DNA from: Lactococcus protaetiae
Lineage (GTDB): Bacteria; Bacillota; Bacilli; Lactobacillales; Streptococcaceae
Direction of reading: 5' to 3'
Assembly: GCF_006965445.1 (NCBI RefSeq)
Contig: NZ_CP041356.1
Coordinates: 248,001-312,000 of the forward strand
Length of the DNA stretch: 64,000 bases
The position numbers and the translations under genes are program-made. Below, piece after piece: positions 31,297 through 40,952 of this stretch (position 1 is the stretch's first letter; every line of letters begins with the position of its first letter). The notes under the pieces are model-generated. The model saw only the letters and a list, made by a program, of their open reading frames with translations. It was not told the DNA's origin and did no database searches.

Positions 31297-31520
31297 ATGA
31301 AATCACATTTATTAGCAATTATGAATCGTTTGAATCGCTTAGTTGAAAGCGGAGACCCAAAAGAAACTTATAACTTTGAACGCGAGGGTGTTGTTATGGC
31401 AACTGTTAGTTATAACCCGAAGAACAGGCTTTCTCTATTCGCTATCCTAAACAAAAAGATGCTTCTTTGTTTGACGATATTGACCTTGTTGCTATTGAAA
31501 TCTATGATATGATTTACTAA
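31297..31520 (+). pseudogene. YkuJ-family small protein, frameshifted
   Basis: Small conserved cytosolic protein of unknown function (YkuJ type). Start MKSHLLAIMNRLNRLVESGD; the frame reads REGVVMATVSYNP and then derails. One extra G at 31419 gives NPEEQAFSIRYPKQ...LVAIEIYDMIY and a stop at 31520, 74 aa in all. It has a good AAAGGA ribosome site and its own terminator downstream. The lesion belongs to the series of missing G seen across this window. Confidence 0.75.
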
Positions 31521-31623
31521 TATTTTCTTTTAGGTGCTGTTTTATCTTGTAAAGTAAAATACTTTTAGAGGTGAATAGCTGTAAATCTGCCCCTCTCTCA
31601 CACAGTATTGACAAAAAGAAATT

Positions 31624-31655
31624 AAAAAAACTACAGCAAAGCAGTAGTTTTTTTG
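31624..31655 (+). terminator. Terminator after the YkuJ-like gene
   Basis: AAAAAACTAC...GTAGTTTTTT hairpin with a T run on the plus strand. Confidence 0.85.
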
Positions 31656-31751
31656 TAGCTGTTTTTTCGTCATTTTCGTAATTATTGTTTTTCTTTTGAA
31701 ATCTTTGACATTTTTATATTTTGTAGTATAATGATTTCGAAGGAGAAATTT

Positions 31752-32755
31752 ATGAAGAAGAAAAAATTGTTTACTGTTGGAGTTGTTGCGCTTGCCGCTC
31801 TTACTTTATCAGCTTGCTCAGCCAAAAATTCTGATGCAGCTAAAAAAGCTTTCATTTCTGATGCAACAACACTGAATAATTCAAAAGTTTATAATTCTCA
31901 AGAGTTAAATGTCAAAGTTGATAAATTCAAAGCAACTGGTGACAATGCTGACTCAATGAATAAATACCTTAATGGTGCTACTTTTGATATTAACGTTGGT
32001 CTTGACAGCGATAATCAACTTGCAAGTCTCGGGGTAAGATTAAAGTTGATAACAAAGCCTATAACTTAAATATGTTAATGTCTGAAAAAGGACTTTATCT
32101 CAATAGTGCTGATATCAAGACACTCTACAATGACAATAAAGGTTTAATTCCTAAATCTGATGAACAGGTCACAATGGTTTACGGAGCAATGGTTGATAGC
32201 CTAACAAAACCTTACTTTTTCCTTGATGCTAATACTTTAAACTCTGCAAACAGTTCTTCTAGTGAAAATTGGGATTCAACTTTTAAAGATATGTTTAAAC
32301 AAACTCAAACAATCAAAAAATCTGATTTGGAAAAAGCTTTCAAAGATGTACCGAATTCTGATTTTACCAAAAATGGTGATAAAACTACTTTGAAGATTTC
32401 TGGAAAAAACGGTGATTTTAAAGACCTTATCAAAGGATTTACTTCAGTTAATCCGTCTATTCCAAAAGACCAGCTTGACTCTATTCTCAAAGAAAGTAAA
32501 GATGTCAACTTCGATAATCTTTCAATGACAATGGTGATTGATGGTAAAGCCCATACTATTGATGCCAGCTTTACTGGTAAGGTTTCTGATACTAAAGAAA
32601 AATCTACCATTGATTTCAAACTTTCGCTCGCTTCTAAGAGAAATAAACTCAAAGAAGCTCTAAAAGAACCTAGCACCTCTGATGCTGAAACAATGGCAGA
32701 ATTACAAGCAGCCGCTATTGACAAACTTCAAGCTCAATTTAGCACTGCTCAATAA
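31752..32755 (+). pseudogene. Predicted lipoprotein of unknown function, frameshifted
   Basis: Start at 31752 (AAGGAG upstream): MKKKKLFTVGVVALAALTLSACSAKN, a lipoprotein signal with lipobox LSAC. The G run at 32031-32034 is one short. Adding G turns SLGVRLKLITK into SLGGKIKVDNKAYNLNMLMS and joins both parts into one 334-aa protein. The mature part is rich in Lys, Asp and Ser and has repeated LSGK/TGKVSD-like strands, compatible with a beta-rich extracytoplasmic domain. I cannot assign a function. Possible LolA/LppX-type fold is a guess only. Confidence 0.7.
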
Positions 32756-32777
32756 TCGTCTTTATCGTCAGTTGCAG

Positions 32778-32938
32778 TCTAAAAGGGCGGAGATATATAC
32801 ACTTACTTTGATAAAAAACTCGGAAAAATTCCGAGCTTTTTATTTTATCAAAACAAGTGCTGCTTTGAATTTCGTCCGACTAAATTTAGTGGCGAGTTGA
32901 AACTCCCACTGAATAAGTCTTGACTTCATTGATAAACT
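32778..32938 (+). repeat. Dispersed repeat R11 fragments around the lipoprotein terminator
   Basis: 32778-32812 has AAAGGGCGGAGATA and ACACTTACTTTGATAAA, the usual right edge in inverted orientation. 32845-32938 starts TTATCAAAACAAGTGCTGC and ends ACTGAATAAGTCTTGACTTC. The terminator lies between the two edges. Confidence 0.65.
32813..32846 (+). terminator. Lipoprotein gene terminator
   Basis: AAAAAACTCGG...CCGAGCTTTTT forms a hairpin with a T run. Confidence 0.8.
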
Positions 32939-32969
32939 TATTCACTTATGGACTTAATAATACTATTTT

Positions 32970-33722
32970 TCAATGCTTACCGTAATAAATTTCATCTATT
33001 TCTTTGGTATAGGACCCGTCTTCATTGTGGATGACGAGTGGAGGTAGAAAAATTTCTCCACCTGCCCTTCCATCTTTAATCGCATCAATCAGCAAGATGT
33101 TTGCTGGCTGATTTGCCTTAGGATAGACAAACTGAATCCATTTAGGTTGCAAATTATTAGCACGCATTTTATCAACAATTTCAAGAAAACGCTCTGGACG
33201 ATGTACCATTGCAATGTGTCCATTGGATTTTAGCAATTTTTTTGCTGTATCAAAAATTTCATCTAGGTTTGTTGTTAACTCATGACGCGCCAATGTGTAA
33301 TGATGACTTTCATTGATGTGACTATCTTCCGAATCTATTTTGAAATAGGGCGGGTTACAAAAAATTAAATCTGTACTTGATGTGTTCAAATATTTAGTCG
33401 TATTATTTAAGTTGTCGGTAATGACAGACATTCTGGAAGTCAAATCATTGAGTTCAATTGAACGCTGTGCCATATCAGCCAAACGCTCCTGTATTTCTAC
33501 CTCAATAATATTTGCTTTAGTTCTACTGCTCGCAAAAAGACCAACGGCACCGTTCCCCGCACACATGTCAACAATTTGCCCCCGACTTGGAAGACGTGGA
33601 AAACGTGCAAGCAAAATAGCATCAATACTAAAAGAAAAAACCTCTCGGCTTTGGATAATTTTTACACCACTGCTTGCAATCTCATCAACTCGTTCATTTT
33701 CTTTCAATTCGACATTTCTCAT
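32970..33722 (-). CDS. tRNA1(Val) A37 N6-methyltransferase-like protein
   Basis: AdoMet-dependent N6-adenine methyltransferase of the TrmN6/YabB family. Starting at 33722 (MRNVELKENERVDEIASSGV), it has the AdoMet loop IVDMCAGNGAVGLF near residue 50, and the catalytic NPPY in LIFCNPPYFK near residue 120. About 250 aa. The longer frame from 33767 would run through the promoter. TATAAT at 33729-33734 sits six bases before the ATG with TGC ahead, so the mRNA is predicted to be leaderless. Confidence 0.87.
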   Translation of the reverse strand: MRNVELKENERVDEIASSGVKIIQSREVFSFSIDAILLARFPRLPSRGQIVDMCAGNGAVGLFASSRTKANIIEVEIQERLADMAQRSIELNDLTSRMSVITDNLNNTTKYLNTSSTDLIFCNPPYFKIDSEDSHINESHHYTLARHELTTNLDEIFDTAKKLLKSNGHIAMVHRPERFLEIVDKMRANNLQPKWIQFVYPKANQPANILLIDAIKDGRAGGEIFLPPLVIHNEDGSYTKEIDEIYYGKH

Positions 33723-33728
33723 ACTAAC

Positions 33729-33734
33729 ATTATA
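33729..33734 (-). promoter_or_regulatory. -10 element for leaderless trmN6-like mRNA
   Basis: TGCTATAAT on the minus strand, six bases from the ATG at 33722. Same spacing as at the XRE gene (7905). Confidence 0.7.
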
Positions 33735-33853
33735 GCACAAGATGCTTTTTTGCTTGTTCAAAAGCAATAAATAATGATTCTTAATCTTCCTTGAAAAACT
33801 GAAATTTTTATATTTCTTTCATTTCCGTCAGTACTGACAAAATTTATCATACA

Positions 33854-33889
33854 AAAAATTGGCAAGAGTCAAGGCTCTTACCAATTTTT
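33854..33889 (-). terminator. Distal polA terminator
   Basis: AAAATTGGTAAGAGC...CTCTTGCCAATTTTTT on the minus strand, a long stem with a T run, about 450 bp after the polA stop and beyond repeat R12. A CTGTCAGTATACTGACAG palindrome lies next to it at 33894-33912. Confidence 0.75.
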
Positions 33890-33916
33890 ACATTCTGTCA
33901 GTATACTGACAGTGTT

Positions 33917-34348
33917 TTATCAAAACAAGTGTGCGCTTAATAAGGTGAAATGATTCGCTAAGATGCTGAAGTGTCCAGCTGCAATGACTTTGCTCGACTG
34001 CTCCGCTCCTTAGGCAGTTAGGTTGCGCCTTAAATTCAGTGACTAATTGACCTTTTGTCAGTCACAGCGCCATTTGCGCTTACCATTTCGTCTTGCCAGC
34101 TTTGCTTTGCTGGATTGCGATTTGAACTTCCGACTTTATAGGATAGCCGTTTGCGCTAAAGCAGCAACGAAGTTGCGGAGATAGTGAAATCGGAAGCGGA
34201 GCAAAGCGGAGACAGAACAAATGGATAGCGGAGCGAAGCGAAGATGCGGACTTTGCCTGTTAAGAAAACGGATAGCGAAGATAGTAACTAGAAAAAATGA
34301 ACAGATGTTTTACGAAGCTCTCATTGAATAAGCCTTGACTTGACTTCA
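33917..34348 (-). repeat. Dispersed repeat R12 downstream of polA
   Basis: About 430 bp of family mosaic: TTATCAAAACAAGTGTGCGC, CCAGCTTTGCTTTGCTGG, the CTTTATAGGATAGCCGTTTG word shared with R6, GGAGCGAAGCGAAGATG, and TGAAGTCAAGTCAAGGCTTA (minus strand) starting at the polA stop codon. It has no gene. Confidence 0.72.
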
Positions 34349-36979
34349 CTTAGCTTCATACCATGTTTTACCAGCATTTTCATCTACTTTTAGTGGAACT
34401 GCAAGTTCTATCGCATCTTCCATCGTCTTTTTGACTAACTTTCTGATTTCTCCAAGTTCTTCCTGAGGTACATCTAAGATGATTTCATCATGTACTTGTA
34501 GAAGTAATTTTGCTTGCGAATGAGATTCTATTAGTGCTTTGTCCAAATTAATCATCGCAATTTTCAAAATGTCCGCAGCCGAACCTTGAATTGGCGAGTT
34601 GATTGCAGTTCGCTCAGCAAAACCACGAACATTGAAATTTCTCGCATTAATATCTGGAATTTTACGACGCCTGTGACTCATTGTTTCGACAAAACCCTTG
34701 TCTCGTGCTTCGCGAACAATATCTTCCATATACTTCTTAATTCCTGGATAGCGTTCAAAATAAGTATCAATGTAGTTTTTAGCAGATTTTCGGGTAATTC
34801 CTAGATTTCGTGCTAAACCAAAATCAGAAATCCCATAGACTACTCCAAAATTAACCGCTTTTGCATTTCTACGGTCATTTGGTGTCACATCTTCTGCCCG
34901 CTCAATCCCAAATACCCGCATTGCCGTTGAAGTATGGATATCAGCACCATGATTAAAGGCATCAATCAAATGCTCATCACCAGAAATATGCGCCAATACT
35001 CGCAACTCAATTTGCGAATAGTCCGAACTCAAAAGCACTGCACCTTTGCTTGGTACAAACGCCCGACGAATCTTTCGCCCCTCTTCAAGACGCACTGGAA
35101 TATTTTGTAAATTAGGGTCAACCGAAGATAAACGTCCAGTCTGCGTCAAATCTTGCACATAGCGCGTATGGATTTTTCCATCTTCTGCAATCTGAGGAAT
35201 CAAGCCCTTCACATAAGTGGATTGAACCTTATTAATTTGACGGTACTCAAGAATCTTTGCCACTACAGGCGATAATGGTGCCAAATCTTCTAAAACATCA
35301 ACCGCAGTAGAATAGCCTGTTTTTGTTTTTTTACCAGCAGGTAATTGCAGCTTCTCAAACAAAATCACACCAAGCTGTTTTGGCGAATTAATATTAAATT
35401 CTTCTCCAGCCAATTCATAAATTTCTTTTGTCAGTAATGACAACTTTTCCTCGTTTTCATTACCAATTTCCTCAAGTGTATCATTACTGACAGAGATTCC
35501 TGTAATTTCCATTTTTGCAAGCACTTCTGCTAATGGTAGTTCCATTTCTGTCAGTAATGACAATTGTTCATTTTCTTCAAGTTCTGACAACATTTTCGAC
35601 TTTGCATTGACCAACACTCTGATTTTTCGAGCCAAATGTTCAAACAACACTTCATCATCGGGAACAGCAAGTTTCGTCCCCTTACCAAAAATTTCCTCAT
35701 CTAAAGCAACTTGCCCAACATCAAATAGACGCGCAATAGTGGAAATTTTATTATCCTCAGTTGTCGAAATCAGGTATTTCGCAAGCATCGCATCAAATTT
35801 AGAAACTGGAAGTTCGCGCCCCAGATGATGTAACAATACTCGATTTTTCTTGAAATCATAGGTATTTTCAGGTAATTCCATTTCTGTCAGTACTGACAGA
35901 TTCTTAGAAACATAGATTTTTTCAGCATTTCCCCATGCAAATGCGACAATTTTTTCCCGATGATAATTCTCGCCCAAAGTTTCCAAATAAAAGAAATCAT
36001 CTTTACTGACAGAAAAATCAGAAGCACTGTCAGTAACTACTTCAAAAACAATTTCATCTTTAGTAGTTTCTGTCAGCTCTGACAGCCCACCATCAGACAA
36101 TAATTTGTTCTTAAATTGAGCAAAACCCATCTCATCATAAAAAATACTAAGTGCTGAAATATTTTTAGATTGGATTCGAGTATCTTCCAAGCCAATTTCT
36201 ATTGGCGCATTTGTATTGATCGTGGCAAGCTTTTGTGACAGATAAGCCATCTCCTTGTCAGCAACCAAATTCTCCTTCATCTTGCTTGCCTTGAGCGAAT
36301 CTATATTTGCATATAAATTATCAAGCGATTCCCACTCTTGCAGCAGCTTCAATGCCGTTTTTTCACCAATTTTAGTCACTCCAGGATAATTATCTGACGA
36401 ATCTCCCATCAATGCTTTTAGGTCAATGAATTGCGTTGGAGTAAGTCCCATTTTCTCATTCAAGTACTCAGGAGTAAATTCTTCAAACTCCGCCACACCT
36501 TTTTTAGAGATTTCTACTCGGGTATTCCAGTCTGTCAACTGAATCATATCCTTATCACCAGTAACAATGGTGACATCAAAATCCACATCTGGTGCCTCAG
36601 CCATTTTATCCAAGGTTCCAATAATATCATCAGCTTCGTAATTCACCAATTCATAATGACGAATCCCCAGTTTCTCAATCATTTCCTTGATAAATGGTAA
36701 CTGCTCACGAAATTCATCTGGAGTTTTAGAACGTCCTCCCTTATATTCCGCAAACATTTCCGTCCGAAAAGTTGTTTTCCCAGCATCAAAAGCAATCAAC
36801 ACATGTGTCGGTTGAATACGTTCCATCAAAGACGACAACATCGTGTGAAAAGCAAAAATTGCATTTGTATGCAAACCATTTGGAGCCACAAACCGGTCCA
36901 ACTGATTATACAACGCAAAGAAAGCCCTAAAAGCAATAGAAGAACCATCAATCAACAAAAGTCTATTCTTATTTTCCAT
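34346..36979 (-). CDS. polA: DNA polymerase I
   Basis: Repair and Okazaki-fragment polymerase, 877 aa. N-terminal 5'-3' exonuclease (LLLIDGSSIAFRAFFAL, GDKDMIQL, and GLTPTQFIDLKALMGDSSDN), a central 3'-5' exonuclease-like domain without an obvious DxE catalytic set, and the family A polymerase domain with SSDYSQIELRVLAHIS, RRNAKAVNFGVVYGISDFGL (motif B) and LLQVHDEIILDVP (motif C). It ends GKTWYEAK, the usual terminus. CTGTCAG-type palindromes are embedded several times in different frames. The TGA stop is the first codon of repeat R12. Confidence 0.97.
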   Translation of the reverse strand: MENKNRLLLIDGSSIAFRAFFALYNQLDRFVAPNGLHTNAIFAFHTMLSSLMERIQPTHVLIAFDAGKTTFRTEMFAEYKGGRSKTPDEFREQLPFIKEMIEKLGIRHYELVNYEADDIIGTLDKMAEAPDVDFDVTIVTGDKDMIQLTDWNTRVEISKKGVAEFEEFTPEYLNEKMGLTPTQFIDLKALMGDSSDNYPGVTKIGEKTALKLLQEWESLDNLYANIDSLKASKMKENLVADKEMAYLSQKLATINTNAPIEIGLEDTRIQSKNISALSIFYDEMGFAQFKNKLLSDGGLSELTETTKDEIVFEVVTDSASDFSVSKDDFFYLETLGENYHREKIVAFAWGNAEKIYVSKNLSVLTEMELPENTYDFKKNRVLLHHLGRELPVSKFDAMLAKYLISTTEDNKISTIARLFDVGQVALDEEIFGKGTKLAVPDDEVLFEHLARKIRVLVNAKSKMLSELEENEQLSLLTEMELPLAEVLAKMEITGISVSNDTLEEIGNENEEKLSLLTKEIYELAGEEFNINSPKQLGVILFEKLQLPAGKKTKTGYSTAVDVLEDLAPLSPVVAKILEYRQINKVQSTYVKGLIPQIAEDGKIHTRYVQDLTQTGRLSSVDPNLQNIPVRLEEGRKIRRAFVPSKGAVLLSSDYSQIELRVLAHISGDEHLIDAFNHGADIHTSTAMRVFGIERAEDVTPNDRRNAKAVNFGVVYGISDFGLARNLGITRKSAKNYIDTYFERYPGIKKYMEDIVREARDKGFVETMSHRRRKIPDINARNFNVRGFAERTAINSPIQGSAADILKIAMINLDKALIESHSQAKLLLQVHDEIILDVPQEELGEIRKLVKKTMEDAIELAVPLKVDENAGKTWYEAK

Positions 36980-37574
36980 AGTATCATTATAACCTAAAAC
37001 ACCACAATATCATCCATAAAAAATCACTCTCTCCTAAACATAATGATTTATTTTGGATTCTCCTGCAAAAAGACCTAAATAAGCATGAAATTCCCACATC
37101 TCAGTGAATTTTCCTACCCTAACATCAGTTGAAAATATAAAAAAACCAACAATGATGCTGGCTTTTTTAACTATCTCAAATTTATATTCTATAACACTCA
37201 TTGAAAACCTAATATTGTCTACTTTACAAAAATCTTTCAGAAATAAACATTTACGTATACGTCAGATAGTATCTTTCCAGTTCAGCTAAGCTAAACAATA
37301 AAATCGTTTAGAGGTAAACTAGTGCAGAAAAAACATCTAAATAAAAAACTAACTTGAGTGAGGCGAAACAGTGATTTATTAGATTACGAAACAAAATTTT
37401 AAAAATGAAGATTTCTTTGATTTACTCCAACATAGAGTCTATTTTAGCCATAAACTTAACCATTTGAAGAGCTCAAATAATTACTATCACAAATAATGAG
37501 TGACCACTATACTATCAAGTAAATCATTCAAAAAATATATCTTTCTTTTTTATATTTTCAATCAAAGACTCTCC
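36980..37574. other. Gene-free spacer between the hexosamine isomerase and polA
   Basis: 595 bp with no gene that I can support. It contains CTAAAC...GTTTAG and other small palindromes and one terminator-like hairpin (37138-37168). That terminator could end the PTS operon transcript or an unknown small RNA. Confidence 0.5.
37138..37168 (-). terminator. Terminator in the spacer upstream of polA
   Basis: CCAGCA, loop TCAT, TGTTGG followed by seven T on the minus strand. It is some 410 bp after the isomerase gene. Confidence 0.65.
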
Positions 37575-38297
37575 TCATAACTTTGCGCCTGCTGCCTCAT
37601 CAATGAAGAAAAATGACTCATGTTCGGATTGTTTAAACATTGAAGCGGGCAAACTATTGTTTGGTTCAGAGTTGACGATTTCTTTGACAATTTTAGCTTT
37701 TCTTTCACCAGTTGCCATTAAAATGATTTTTTGAGCAGATAAAAGTTGCGAAAAACCTAGAGTAATTCCTTGTTGTAGATTAATTTCTTGGTCAAAATAT
37801 TTTGCCATAACTTTTTTTGTCATATCAGAAAGTTCAACAACATGTGCCTTTTCATCAGGATTAAATCCTGGTTCATTAAGCCCAATATGACCATTCATTC
37901 CGATACCCAATAACACAAAATCAATGCCAAGCTCCTCAACAATCTGATTAATGTTTTTGATATCCACATCCAGATTTTTTGATAAGCCATCAAAAATATT
38001 AATTTGGTCAGTGCGAAATTTCATCGGGCTGAAGAAATCATCATAGAGCATTTGTGAGCACGAACCAACTGTTCCGCGTCCAACTCCAATCCATTCGTCC
38101 AAACCTAAAAGACGTACCCGTGAAAAATCTATTTCTCCATTTTTACGTACTTCAAACAGTTTATCCATCACTGGTCTGGGAGTTTCCCCGCACGCAAAGC
38201 AGAGCACTGCATCTGGTTTCTTTGAAATAATATCACTAACAATCTTTACTATTTGTTCAACTAATTCATCTTGTGAATCAAATTTTTTTAGTTCCAT
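37575..38297 (-). CDS. Galactosamine/glucosamine-6-phosphate isomerase (NagB/AgaI family)
   Basis: Sugar isomerase/deaminase of the NagB/6-phosphogluconolactonase superfamily. It probably converts an amino-sugar phosphate delivered by the adjacent PTS into a ketose phosphate. From ATG 38297 (MELKKFDSQDELVEQI, GAGG upstream) it has 240 aa, with PDAVLCFACGETPRPVMD, LLGLDEWIGVG with catalytic Asp/Glu, and LLGIGMNGHIGLNEPG with the ring-opening His. Linkage to a mannose-family EII favours galactosamine or N-acetylgalactosamine, but no deacetylase or AgaS is present here. The start overlaps the EIIA stop. Confidence 0.82.
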   Translation of the reverse strand: MELKKFDSQDELVEQIVKIVSDIISKKPDAVLCFACGETPRPVMDKLFEVRKNGEIDFSRVRLLGLDEWIGVGRGTVGSCSQMLYDDFFSPMKFRTDQINIFDGLSKNLDVDIKNINQIVEELGIDFVLLGIGMNGHIGLNEPGFNPDEKAHVVELSDMTKKVMAKYFDQEINLQQGITLGFSQLLSAQKIILMATGERKAKIVKEIVNSEPNNSLPASMFKQSEHESFFFIDEAAGAKL

Positions 38298-38706
38298 TAA
38301 ATCCCTCATCCTCTGGAATTTCGACATATTTTTTTGCTGTAAATTCTTGAATAGCACTATGGCTTGATTCTATAAATAATTGTGCAAGTTCATGCGCATC
38401 CTCAAAGTTAGGAATATCATTTTGCAAAGCTACTTCAAGTAGCGCCCCAATATTGCAACCAGCGACCACAGCTACATTTTTATATTGTGAGGCAATCAAG
38501 ACAGCTTGCTTATAAGGTGTTCCACCTACCAAATCACAGAAAAATACTAAATCATCCATCTTTGGAAATTGTTGTTCCAAATCAGACTCACTCATCTCTG
38601 CTGTAAAATCAATGAATTCGACACCTGAAAGTGTTCCTGCCAAGAGTTGCACAGTAGATTGTAATCCTGTCGCATAGTGACCGTGACCCGTTATAATAAG
38701 TTGCAT
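38278..38706 (-). CDS. PTS EIIA component, mannose family
   Basis: Cytosolic phosphocarrier that takes the phosphoryl group from HPr and passes it to EIIB. From ATG 38706 it has 142 aa: MQLIITGHGHYATGLQSTVQ with the active-site His in GHG, and VFFCDLVGGTPYKQA typical of the ManX/AgaF fold. It follows EIID and overlaps the isomerase gene. A longer frame from 38748 is not needed. Confidence 0.9.
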   Translation of the reverse strand: MQLIITGHGHYATGLQSTVQLLAGTLSGVEFIDFTAEMSESDLEQQFPKMDDLVFFCDLVGGTPYKQAVLIASQYKNVAVVAGCNIGALLEVALQNDIPNFEDAHELAQLFIESSHSAIQEFTAKKYVEIPEDEGFNGTKKI

Positions 38707-38707
38707 T

Positions 38708-39519
38708 TTACAGAACTCCCAACCATGATAATACAAGTGCGAGAACAAAAGTAATCACGATGACCATAATTGGACTCACATTTTTCTTTTTTAAAAGCCA
38801 ATACAAAAAGAAAGTATAGCTTAAAGCTAAAATATTTGGGAAAATCCGATCAAAAAATGAGGTCTGAATAGAGAGATTATGACCTGATGCAATATGAATT
38901 TTTGTCAAGACAGTAATTTGCACATAACTTGCAATCAACCCTCCAATTACGGTAACCCCAGTACATTAGCAGCATGCGAAATTGGTCCCATATTCTCATT
39001 GATCTGTGTGATAGCTTTTGTACCAGCATTATAACCTAAATGCGCAATAGGAATCCGCATAAGAAACATTCCGATATAAACAAGAAAGAATACTAACGGA
39101 CCTAAAATACTTCCTTCTTTTGCAAAACTGGCTGTAATACCAGCCGTAATAGGCAAAATCGTAAACCATGTAATCGCATCTCCTATACCCGCAAGAGGTC
39201 CAAACAAAGAAACACGAATTGTATCAATCATCTCACGGCTTTCATGACTTTCTTCTAATGAGGCAGTCAACCCTTCAATAAAAGGAACTGCATAGTTGTT
39301 TGTATTGATAAAAGCTAAGTTGGCAGTCATGGCTTTTGCCAACCCTTCTTTATCCTCACCATATACTTTTTTAAGCATAGGCAGGATTGCTAAGGTATAG
39401 CCATCTGCCTGCATTCGTTGATAATTAAATGCTGCTTGATTATATAAAGAACGAATCGCAAGCATGGTAATATCTTTTTTGGTTAAAATTTTCTTTGGTG
39501 TTTCTACTTTAGATTCCAT
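38708..39519 (-). pseudogene. PTS EIID component, mannose family, frameshifted
   Basis: Membrane subunit of the sugar channel. From ATG 39519 (GGAGGAGG upstream): MESKVETPKKILTKKDITML, then FNYQRMQADGYTLAILPMLK and GPLAGIGDAITWFTILPI. The frame ends at VLGLP because the C4 run 38956-38959 is one base short. One extra G (coding) gives VLGVTVIGGLIASYVQITVL and continues to LSWLGVL at 38708 for about 270 aa, the normal length. The lesion fits the missing-G series. It overlaps the end of EIIC. Confidence 0.82.
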
Positions 39520-40300
39520 CTTCTTCACCTCCTCCAGTGAGTGCCAACTCCTCAATCGTTCTCATTTTCTTGTCTGTTTCATCTTTTTCACGTGCATGGT
39601 AAAATTCAATAAGAGCAAGTGCTACACCAATAACAGCTACAGGCATTAAATTACCAAAAGTAATAAAACCTGCCGCCGTAAAGCCTATAAGTAAATAAGC
39701 AGTATATTTGACTTTAAACATATTTTTAAGCAATAAACCAAACCCAACTGCGGGAAGAATTCCACCTGCAATGTTCAAACCATGATTAAGCCATGCTGGA
39801 AACGAATTAACAAATTGTTTCATCAACAGCTAAGAAGGTAATGACAAAGTAGGTAATTCCAACGATAACAGTAGGAAGCAACACCAATCTTGCAAATTTT
39901 TTAACATCTGCATTGGCTGCATAGATATCCAATTTCTTAGTGAAACCTGAAAATGCCGAATAATAGAATAGCATAATATATTGCATAAGAATACTAAAAG
40001 GAAGCGCCAGACCGATAGCCGTAGCAGCATTGTGTCCTGTGGTATGTGCAATGACAACTGTCATAATCCCGGCAAGTACGGATTAGGTGGCTGTGTTCCT
40101 CCTACAGGCGTCAAACCCGCAAATGTAAGTTCGGTCAATCCACCAGCAATAATACCAAGTGTCAGATCTCCCAATAAAAACCCAACAACAGTCGAAACAA
40201 TCATCGGACGAAACCAGTAGAATCCTTCAAGCCAAAAGTCTATCCCAGCAACTAAGGCAAAAAGAGAAACTAAGATTCCTTGAAGTAGAGTAATATTCAT
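39509..40300 (-). pseudogene. PTS EIIC component, mannose family, broken twice
   Basis: Membrane subunit of the sugar channel, starting MNITLLQGILVSLFALVAGI. First break near 40079: an extra G restores TQPPNPVLAGIMTVVIAHTTG, so this belongs to the missing-G series. Second break near 39835: after ITFLAV the frame passes into MKQFVNSFPAWL with a shift, and about five residues usually present between these motifs appear absent. That cannot be fixed by one base. Three fragments together make a nearly complete EIIC. As given, the transporter cannot function. Confidence 0.78.
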
Positions 40301-40339
40301 AATAAATCATTCATTCCAAATTTTATCAGAATGTCCTTC

Positions 40340-40837
40340 CTATTTATTTTTTTCAAGAAAATCATTTGTGACAACTACTTTTTTATCGTTTGGTAATTCT
40401 TGAAGATAAACTTCAATACCTAAACCGATTAAATCTCTAAAAGCTTGCTTGTCTATTTCATCCACAAAAACCTTATTTGAAAGACCAATTTTACCTTCTG
40501 AATAGTGCATATTGCCGATATTTAGACTGCTGAATTTTACACCACCTTTCACCAGTATCAAAGCGTCTTCAGGTGTCTGGATAATTAAAAATATTTTTTG
40601 CCGAGGTGATGCCTTGTGAATCATATCAATCGTTTTTTTCAAAGTCCAAAAACGAATTCCGACTCCTGAACTTTCTGCTGTCGCACTCATCAATGTCTGC
40701 TGGAGCTCATTTTCAGCTGCAAAATCATTTGCGACTAGCAATAAATTTGTTCCACATTGAGCTGTCCAAACCACTCCAACCTGTCCATGGACAAGCCTAT
40801 TGTCCACACGTGCAAGAACGATATTAGGTTCTGTCAT
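40340..40837 (-). CDS. PTS EIIB component, mannose family
   Basis: Cytosolic EIIB of 165 aa that phosphorylates the incoming sugar. MTEPNIVLARVDNRLVHGQV contains the phospho-His in RLVHGQV at residue 17. The rest fits the ManX/AgaV domain (SGVGIRFWTLKKTIDMIHKA). AAGGAG precedes the ATG. It is the first structural gene of the PTS operon. Confidence 0.92.
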   Translation of the reverse strand: MTEPNIVLARVDNRLVHGQVGVVWTAQCGTNLLLVANDFAAENELQQTLMSATAESSGVGIRFWTLKKTIDMIHKASPRQKIFLIIQTPEDALILVKGGVKFSSLNIGNMHYSEGKIGLSNKVFVDEIDKQAFRDLIGLGIEVYLQELPNDKKVVVTNDFLEKNK

Positions 40838-40873
40838 AATAAATTCTCCTTAATAAATTATTAAATCTTTACT

Positions 40874-40893
40874 TACTATTGTATTCGCTTTCT
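40874..40893 (-). promoter_or_regulatory. Probable PTS promoter -10 with overlapping cre-like site
   Basis: On the minus strand AGAAAGCGAATACA matches the CcpA cre pattern TGWAANCGNTNWCA at 12 of 14 positions and overlaps a TACAAT -10. This suggests catabolite repression of the PTS genes by glucose. Confidence 0.5.
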
Positions 40894-40952
40894 TTTGAAA
40901 AATTTTTCTTTTTTCACAAAATTGGAAAAAATTTTTTCAAAAAAGAAGCTAA

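Noticed and set aside
33723-33767. Longer start of the trmN6-like gene
   Set aside because: The extra residues overlap the TATAAT promoter; the family begins at the later Met.
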